Positions 58,181 to 64,000 of a stretch of DNA of 64,000 nt are shown in pieces; the first letter of the stretch is position 1, and the number at the start of each line of letters is the position of its first letter. The stretch is from Erythrobacter sp. (lineage in GTDB: Bacteria > Pseudomonadota > Alphaproteobacteria > Sphingomonadales > Sphingomonadaceae). The stretch spans positions 62,001-126,000 of the forward strand of contig NZ_JASJAP010000006.1 of assembly GCF_030066995.1 (NCBI RefSeq), read 5' to 3'. A program made the translations under genes and the position numbers. A model generated the notes under the pieces. It did not search any database, was not told the DNA's origin, and saw only the letters and a program-made list of their open reading frames with translations.

Positions 58181-61100
58181 TGGATGCCGACGATACTCTC
58201 GATGGTCTGGACAACACGGACGAGGGATCGCGCGCCAGCGCCGGGATCTCCTGGAAGCGGCGCGTGGTTACAGGTGCAATCGGTGCTCTTGGCTTCGCGC
58301 TGGCGCTTGCTTGTCTTGCGTTTCTCGCTCTCAACACAAGTCCGGGCCGCGACTTTGTCAAACGCCAGATCGAAGCGCTTGAATTCGAGAACGGACTGGG
58401 GATCGGCATCGGCGCCATAGATGGCTCGCTCTTCGGCGATATGACAATCCGCGATCTGACGCTTTCCGATCCGCAGGGGGTCTTCGCCAGCGCGCCCGAA
58501 GTGCGCGTCTCGTGGCATCCGTTCGCCTACCTTTGGGGCCGGATCGACGTCGATGCAGTGAGAGCGCCAGTAGCGATGTGGGAGCGCTTCCCAGAGCTGC
58601 GCGACACCGGACCAAGCGATGCGCCGCTTCTCCCCGATCTGGATATCGACCTCGATGAAATTGCCATCGAACGGCTTGAAATCGGCCCTTCGATTGCCGG
58701 TAGCGCTCGCCATGCCAGCGTCTTCAGCGAGGTCCATATCGCTGATCGGCGCGCGCAGGTTGCTCTGGACGCGACCAGTGTCGCAAGCGGCGACGAGGCG
58801 CCATCGGGCGATGTTGTTCGTTTGGTCATGGATGCCGTGCCCGACGCCAACCGCCTCGGCCTTGATCTTGAAATCGACGCGCCCGCTGACGGCGTCATAG
58901 CCGCCATCGCCAACCTTCCAGATCGGCTTACCGCACGGCTCCAGGGAGAGGGCGACTGGGCGCAGTGGGACGGTCGCCTCGAAGCCGAGCTTTCGCAGCG
59001 CACGATCATCGCAGCGCAATTGACCGCCCGCGACGGGACTTTCGCTTTCAGTGGTGATGCGAATGCGGCGGCCCTCGCACCCGAAGCGCTCGCCAAAGCT
59101 CTGGCTGGCTCCACTTCCTTCACGATCAAGGCCGCAGTGAGCGATGGCCCGACCAGGATAGACGCGCAGCTCTCATCACCGCAATTTGCGCTCGATGCGG
59201 CAGGAGACGTCGCGTTGGCGCAGGGCAAGGTGAGCGGCGTGGTCGCCGAACTTTCCCTGCCCGACATCTCGGTTCTCGGCTCAAGTCTAGAGGGAGCGGA
59301 TCTGGAAGCGCGCGCCAGGCTGGATGGCGACATTTCCCGGCCCGACATCGCCTTCGATGTCAGCGCCGCGCGGATCATGACCAACGCAATTGGGCTGGAT
59401 GGTTTTGCGATCAAGGGCGCGACGAGGCTCGATCCAACGGACATGACGCTTCCTGTTTCCGCTCAGGCCGAGCGGGTGGTGGGCCTTGATCAGGCGACGG
59501 GCGGTCCGGTCACGAACGTGGCGCTCACCGGCGATATTCTGATCGCATGGCCGCGACTGGTGTCGGACAATCTTCGATTGCGCTCCCCGCGGCTCGACGC
59601 TGGCCTCACCTTTGTCGCCGATGCGGCGAAAGGGCGTTATGGCGGTTCTATCGACGGGCGCATCGGCGATTACCGCGTCGAGAGCGTTGGCCTGTTCGAC
59701 GCCGCCAGTGAAGCCGCGATCGAGGGGAGCTTCAACGACGGTCTGGCGCTCGAAGGAACGCTGCAGGCGCGATCGACGCAAGTGACGAACGCGGGTGTGG
59801 ATGCGCTTCTAGGGGGCGAAGCGCTGGCCTCGTCCAAGATCGCTTATGACCGGGATGGAACCGCGCGCTTCTTCGATCTGCGATTGGAGGCGCCCAAGCT
59901 CAGCGTCGATGAGGGAGAGGGCCGCTACAGCGCGAGCGGCGCGATTGCGGTGACGGCGTCAGGCGCTTCATCGGAGTACGGTCCGTTGGGCCTGCAGGTC
60001 ACTGGTACGCTCGATAGACCCGTCGCCGTGATCGAGGCGCCAAACCCGGACCTCGGCGTCGGCCTGGCCAAAGTCGTGGCCCGCGTGGAAGGCAATGGAG
60101 GACGGTATCGGATCGATGCGAATGCGGATAGCGATTACGGCCCGGTTGCCACGCTGATGACTGCGGATTTTTCCGGCGAGACGCTCGTTCTCGATATCGA
60201 TCGCAGCGAAGTGGGCGGGATCGGCCTGACCGGTCGCTTGCGGCAGGACAAGGCTGGGCTGTTCGCCGGTGACCTCGCCGCGACGGGGAAAGGGTTCTCC
60301 GGGTTCGTCCGGCTTTCAAGCGCAGCGAAAGCGCAGCTTGCCCGCGTGAACCTGCGCGCTCGGGACCTTGCTCTGCCCGGGGCCGCCGGTTTGCGAGTGC
60401 GGCGCGGCCTCATTGACGCCAACGTGACTTTTTCGCAGCGGGTCAGGGTGTCAGGCGACGTACAACTGGCCGGGGCGCAAGTCTTCAGCGCATCGGTCGA
60501 CAAGTTCCGCGCGCAGGTGAACCTTGAGGACGGCGCTGGGTCGGCCAAAATGGTGGCGGTGGGAGCGGGCCGCTTGCCTTACCGGATCGCGGCGAATGTC
60601 GAGCTGGCGCCCGATTTGTGGCGCGCGGCGATTGCGGGAAAGGCGCGCGGCGTCGAGTTTGCGACCGCTACCCCGGCGCGGATCGTCCCGGGGAAGGACG
60701 ACTACAAGCTGCTGCCGACGACGATCGAATTCGACCAAGGCCGCGTGCAGCTCTCCGGACGCTACGGGTCCAGCGTTGAGCTCAAGAGCGAGCTGGAAGA
60801 ACTCGAACTTGCGATCGTCAATCGGTTCGTTCCAGGCCTTGGCGTATCGGGGCGTGCGACGGGGAGCCTCGACTTTGCTCAAGCAAATGAGACCGCTTTC
60901 CCCACCGCAAACGCGCGCCTGAGGATTGATGGCTTCTCCCGTTCGACCGCGCTGACAGTCAGCCAGCCCGTCGATGTCAACTTTGTTGCGCAAGTGCGCG
61001 AGCAAGGCGGCGCTGCGCGCGCGGTCGTCCGGCAGCAAGGGACGGTCATCGGGCGTCTCAACGCGAGCCTGGCGCCCCCTCTGGCGCAAGGCGACAGTTG

Positions 61101-62430
61101 GCTTGAGCGGCTAGCCGAGGCTCCGTTGGGCGGGGGCCTGCGCTACACTGGACCGGCGGAGACCGTCTTTTCTCTGGCCGGGCTTGCCAATCATCGGCTG
61201 ACCGGCGCGATTGGCGTGGCTGCCGATTTCTCCGGGCGTCTCTTGCAACCGGAACTGACGGGAATTGTTCGCGCAAACCGCATGAGTTACGAAAACACCC
61301 GCTACGGCACGCAACTGACCGATATCGAACTTGCCGCGCGCTTTACCGGCGATGAGTTTGTGCTCGAGACCTTCGAGGCGGCGGCCGGCAAGGGAACGCT
61401 CTCGGCTGCGGGCACGGCCAGCCTGGCCGCTGAGGCTGGCTTTCCGATGGACGTGACCGTCACTTTCGACCGGGCCCAGCTCGCCAGCAGAGACAGTTTT
61501 GACGCGGCCGCCACAGGGGAAGTCTCCCTGGTCAAACGCCCTGGCGAGAGGGCGCTCGTATCGGGGACGCTGAAACTGCCCGAAACACGCTATGTCCTGA
61601 AATACGCAGCCGCCGAGGAAGTGCCTCAACTCAGCGGAGTTCGGTTCGACACACAGATCGCAGAGGCTTCGGTCGCCCGGGCTGAAACACGCCAAACTCG
61701 CGAACCGGGCCTTCGCGATGTCCGACTTGATCTCAGGATCGTCGCGTCGGATCGCTTGTTTGTGAGCGGTGTGGGGCTCCAGAGCGAATGGAGCGCGGAT
61801 CTGCGCTTGACCGGGACGAGCGCGGATCCAAGGCTCACGGGAGAGATAGAACTGGCACGCGGCACTCTCGATTTTGCTGGACGCACCTTCGATCTTGAAA
61901 CGGGCAATATCCGCTTCACGGACGACAGCACTCTGGAGCCCAATGTCGACCTTTCGGCAACCGAGACCATCGAGGATGTCGCGGTGACCGTCAATGTCTC
62001 GGGCCGCGCCTATTCACCCGATTTCAACTTTTCAAGCTCGCCGGCTTTGCCCCAGGAAGAGATACTCTCGCGCATCCTCTTCGGCAGCTCGGTAGCCAAT
62101 CTGTCCGCGCTCGAGGCGGTCCAGCTGGCGCAGTCGCTCAACGCCTTGAGCGGATCGGGGGGAGGCCTCAACCCGCTGGGTTCTTTGCGCTCGGCGACAG
62201 GGATCGATCGGTTACGGCTTCTTGGTTCGGACGAACAGGCTGGCCGAGAGACTGCGCTGGCGGCGGGCCAGTACATTGCCGATGACATCTATGTCGAAGT
62301 CATCACGGACGCGCGCGGGTTTACGGCAACCCAGCTTGAGCTCAGCCTGACGCCCGCCTTGTCCGTTCTGAGCCAGGCGGGCGGTCAGGGCGGGACCAAT
62401 GTCAGCGTGCGATATCGCAAGGATTACTGA
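58180..62430 (+). CDS. tamB: TamB-like inner-membrane-anchored assembly protein (DUF490)
   Basis: This 1416-residue envelope-spanning protein is anchored by one N-terminal helix (about residues 28-50, GALGFALALACLAFLAL). A very long beta-rich periplasmic region of repeated amphipathic strands follows, of the AsmA-like lipid-bridge type. The conserved C-terminal DUF490 domain (about the last 350 residues; GTLDFAGRTFDLETGNIRF, LPQEEILSRILFGSS) contacts TamA. The family is implicated in outer-membrane protein assembly and phospholipid transport. The gene overlaps tamA upstream and a small gene downstream by one base each, so all three are translationally coupled. Confidence 0.93.
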   Translation: MDADDTLDGLDNTDEGSRASAGISWKRRVVTGAIGALGFALALACLAFLALNTSPGRDFVKRQIEALEFENGLGIGIGAIDGSLFGDMTIRDLTLSDPQGVFASAPEVRVSWHPFAYLWGRIDVDAVRAPVAMWERFPELRDTGPSDAPLLPDLDIDLDEIAIERLEIGPSIAGSARHASVFSEVHIADRRAQVALDATSVASGDEAPSGDVVRLVMDAVPDANRLGLDLEIDAPADGVIAAIANLPDRLTARLQGEGDWAQWDGRLEAELSQRTIIAAQLTARDGTFAFSGDANAAALAPEALAKALAGSTSFTIKAAVSDGPTRIDAQLSSPQFALDAAGDVALAQGKVSGVVAELSLPDISVLGSSLEGADLEARARLDGDISRPDIAFDVSAARIMTNAIGLDGFAIKGATRLDPTDMTLPVSAQAERVVGLDQATGGPVTNVALTGDILIAWPRLVSDNLRLRSPRLDAGLTFVADAAKGRYGGSIDGRIGDYRVESVGLFDAASEAAIEGSFNDGLALEGTLQARSTQVTNAGVDALLGGEALASSKIAYDRDGTARFFDLRLEAPKLSVDEGEGRYSASGAIAVTASGASSEYGPLGLQVTGTLDRPVAVIEAPNPDLGVGLAKVVARVEGNGGRYRIDANADSDYGPVATLMTADFSGETLVLDIDRSEVGGIGLTGRLRQDKAGLFAGDLAATGKGFSGFVRLSSAAKAQLARVNLRARDLALPGAAGLRVRRGLIDANVTFSQRVRVSGDVQLAGAQVFSASVDKFRAQVNLEDGAGSAKMVAVGAGRLPYRIAANVELAPDLWRAAIAGKARGVEFATATPARIVPGKDDYKLLPTTIEFDQGRVQLSGRYGSSVELKSELEELELAIVNRFVPGLGVSGRATGSLDFAQANETAFPTANARLRIDGFSRSTALTVSQPVDVNFVAQVREQGGAARAVVRQQGTVIGRLNASLAPPLAQGDSWLERLAEAPLGGGLRYTGPAETVFSLAGLANHRLTGAIGVAADFSGRLLQPELTGIVRANRMSYENTRYGTQLTDIELAARFTGDEFVLETFEAAAGKGTLSAAGTASLAAEAGFPMDVTVTFDRAQLASRDSFDAAATGEVSLVKRPGERALVSGTLKLPETRYVLKYAAAEEVPQLSGVRFDTQIAEASVARAETRQTREPGLRDVRLDLRIVASDRLFVSGVGLQSEWSADLRLTGTSADPRLTGEIELARGTLDFAGRTFDLETGNIRFTDDSTLEPNVDLSATETIEDVAVTVNVSGRAYSPDFNFSSSPALPQEEILSRILFGSSVANLSALEAVQLAQSLNALSGSGGGLNPLGSLRSATGIDRLRLLGSDEQAGRETALAAGQYIADDIYVEVITDARGFTATQLELSLTPALSVLSQAGGQGGTNVSVRYRKDY

Positions 62431-62741
62431 TGCGGACCGCCTTGATCCTGGGAACTCTTATTGTGCTCGCCCTTGTCCTTTACGCGCGCTACGGCGACGG
62501 CGCTGATGAGGATTTCGACACCAAATTCGACCGCACCAGCGAGCGCTTGGATGCGATGTCCGAGCGTCTCGAAGCTGACCTGGAGAAGGCTGGAGCCGAC
62601 AGTGGCCCAGCAAGAGGCCCAGCAGACGGCCCGGCAGACGGCTCAGCTAGCGGCCCGGAAAACGCCCCGGAAAGCGGCCCGGCAAGCGATCGAGCGAACG
62701 AACCGAGCCCCTCAGTCCTGGACCGCCAGGAGGCTGGATAG
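62430..62741 (+). CDS. Small membrane-anchored protein with Gly-Pro-rich tail
   Basis: This is a 103-residue open frame starting exactly at the tamB stop (TGATG). It has one N-terminal helix (about residues 3-20, LILGTLIVLALVLYARY) and a charged, coiled-coil-prone stretch (about 25-55, TSERLDAMSERLEADLEK). The low-complexity tail has repeated Gly-Pro-Ala-Asp units (GPARGPADGPADG and similar). The start overlap and the sensible membrane segment support it as a real gene. I recognise no family. Its last 30 bases overlap the end of the convergent protease gene. Confidence 0.6.
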   Translation: MRTALILGTLIVLALVLYARYGDGADEDFDTKFDRTSERLDAMSERLEADLEKAGADSGPARGPADGPADGSASGPENAPESGPASDRANEPSPSVLDRQEAG

Positions 62742-64000
62742 GTCCATCCAGTTTTCCTCCCCTATCGGATCGCCAGGCGGAGTTCTGACGACCCGCGACA
62801 GGGAACGCGCCATCTGTTCGCGCTGCTCAGCATCAAGCAGCCGGCGTGAAAGGCTCAGCGCCCACGCCCGCTCTGGGGCGGTCGATCCGCGTGTCGCGAG
62901 CGCGTTGCCGATCTCGGTAAGCCTCTGGTCAAGAACGGCGGCGACTTCCGGGCTGGCGTCCGGTCGAAGCGACACTTGAGCCATCGTTACGATCGTGCGG
63001 TACGCTATGCGCCGTGCCAGAGGGGTTCCAGTCTCCGCCATCACCCGGTCAGCCAACGCATCCACCAGTTCCTCGACCCCCAACGCTTCTGGATCCGCCT
63101 GATGCTGCAAAGCGAGCCGCGAGAGCCGGCGCGGGGCGATCAGGCTTTGCACGGACAATTGCGTGGCAACGTCGGCGGCGACGAAGGGGTCGAAGACCGG
63201 GCCGCCAGCGGTAGCGAATATCTCCGTATCGTACTGGCGATCGCTGGTGCCGTTCTGCGCGGCTGAGAGCAGGGGCAGAAGGTCTTGCGGCACCCGCAAG
63301 GCCTCGAGCGTCAACGTTGCCAGTATCGCTTCCAAAGCCGCGCGCTGACGCGGCGGCGAAACCGCTTTCGCCGCTTCACGCCCACCGCCCTTGATGGCGT
63401 ATTTGAAATCAAGCCCGCCGATCTGCTTGGAGGCCGCGACCACCTGATAGCGGTGCAGGAGCCAGAGCGGCACGAACCGGCGGCGAAGATTTGCCACGGG
63501 TTCGCCGGGGCTCAGCGCGTCGAGCCCAAAGCGCGATAGCGCGGCGGCGCGAACATCCATCAATCGGTTGAGCTCAGCGACAGGATCCGCGCCATCGTCC
63601 CAGAGTCCACCCCAGGCGTAAGCCGTATCGGGCGCGCGGGCGTTGTCGTCCTTTACGTAGCGGAAGCGCTCAGCCAATTCCGCCGTCTCTTGCGCTCCGG
63701 CGTCGCCGTACAGCCAGCGCACGGTCGCGATATCCCACGATCCTATCCCCTTGGCATAGGCATCGGACAGGTCGGGCCGTCCGTTCACGAGGCCAATGCG
63801 CGGCGAGGGATAATCCATCACCGAGGCGCGCCCTTGCGTGCTGGCGGCGAAGTTGTGCGAGAAGCCAAGCGTGTGCCCAACCTCATGCGCGCCCAGTTGG
63901 CGCAGGCGATCGAGCGCGACTTCCACCGGATCGTTCGCGCCGCCACTGCCAAGCTTGTCCGCGCCCACTAACGCCTGAAAGATCTGGATGTCCTGGCGCG
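62712..64000 (-). CDS. Zinc-dependent metalloprotease, metzincin type (C-terminal part; start beyond the window)
   Basis: The frame is open to the window edge at 64000 and ends at a TGA at 62712-62714. The codons upstream of the GTG at 63966-63968 continue a plausible protein, so that GTG is not the start. The extended zinc motif HEVGHTLGFSHNF (HExxHxxGxxH) and the following VMDYP Met-turn-like segment mark a metzincin, probably the large exported DUF5117/DUF4953 group of Bacteroidetes and Sphingomonadales. The visible C-terminal 400 residues include the AKGIGSWDIATVRWLYGD block that typically follows the active site. It is convergent with the tamAB genes. Localisation cannot be judged without the N-terminus. 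Confidence 0.88.
   Translation of the reverse strand, partial: RQDIQIFQALVGADKLGSGGANDPVEVALDRLRQLGAHEVGHTLGFSHNFAASTQGRASVMDYPSPRIGLVNGRPDLSDAYAKGIGSWDIATVRWLYGDAGAQETAELAERFRYVKDDNARAPDTAYAWGGLWDDGADPVAELNRLMDVRAAALSRFGLDALSPGEPVANLRRRFVPLWLLHRYQVVAASKQIGGLDFKYAIKGGGREAAKAVSPPRQRAALEAILATLTLEALRVPQDLLPLLSAAQNGTSDRQYDTEIFATAGGPVFDPFVAADVATQLSVQSLIAPRRLSRLALQHQADPEALGVEELVDALADRVMAETGTPLARRIAYRTIVTMAQVSLRPDASPEVAAVLDQRLTEIGNALATRGSTAPERAWALSLSRRLLDAEQREQMARSLSRVVRTPPGDPIGEENWMDLSSLLAVQD

Overview
The window is a GC-rich, densely coded bacterial chromosome segment with no rRNA or tRNA gene, insertion sequence, phage gene or CRISPR array that I could find. The gene set suggests an aerobic alphaproteobacterium, most likely of the Sphingomonadales (Erythrobacteraceae-like). 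It combines a TonB-dependent receptor, several exported peptidases, TamA/TamB, a PiuC-type hydroxylase, a DabAB inorganic-carbon system and paired REP-type palindromes. This placement is inferred from gene content, not from a marker gene.

Layout. 1-10.1 kb: the 3' end of an NADP-type glutamate dehydrogenase, a membrane O-acyltransferase with an SGNH domain, a PiuC-like 2-oxoglutarate hydroxylase, and a tripartite RND efflux operon read leftward (outer-membrane factor, adaptor, pump) with 4-bp overlaps. 10.1-15.1 kb: dabB-dabA, ending in a strong hairpin, with a divergent NhaR-like LysR regulator. 15.1-25.8 kb: an accessory catabolic island. It holds a TonB receptor with an isochorismatase-family amidase, a GntR/FCD regulator, a family III CoA-transferase, an HMG-CoA-lyase-like enzyme and a two-subunit ATP-dependent hydantoinase/oxoprolinase. 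Two intergenic regions of this island share the sequence TTGTATACAATTTG, built on a perfect palindrome, which is a candidate operator linking the parts. REP-like palindrome pairs flank hyuB.

25.9-40.5 kb: a long leftward series on peptide and gamma-glutamyl handling. It contains an exported DUF2891 lipoprotein, a large BNR beta-propeller protein, a small PepSY membrane protein, gamma-glutamyltransferase, a fused 5-oxoprolinase, an NRAMP-fold transporter lacking the usual metal ligands, and an exported M14 carboxypeptidase. 40.7-48.6 kb: an ABC ATPase with an ABC permease fused to an M1 aminopeptidase, then a convergent leftward operon of a TauE-type exporter, a Tat-exported aminotransferase and an NHL beta-propeller protein. 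48.7-55.5 kb: a three-gene transglutaminase/DUF2126, circularly permuted ATP-grasp/alpha-E, transglutaminase operon of predicted but undetermined peptide-ligase function. 55.9-62.7 kb: tamA, tamB and a small membrane-anchored protein in overlapping order. The window ends inside a metzincin-type zinc protease.

How the parts may work together. The GGT/oxoprolinase/carboxypeptidase/M1 set fits scavenging of peptides and glutathione-type compounds to free amino acids, with glutamate as the common product. The 15-26 kb island fits uptake of an unknown nitrogenous ring or amide compound, ring opening and deamidation, CoA activation and retro-aldol cleavage. The substrate is not determinable from sequence alone.
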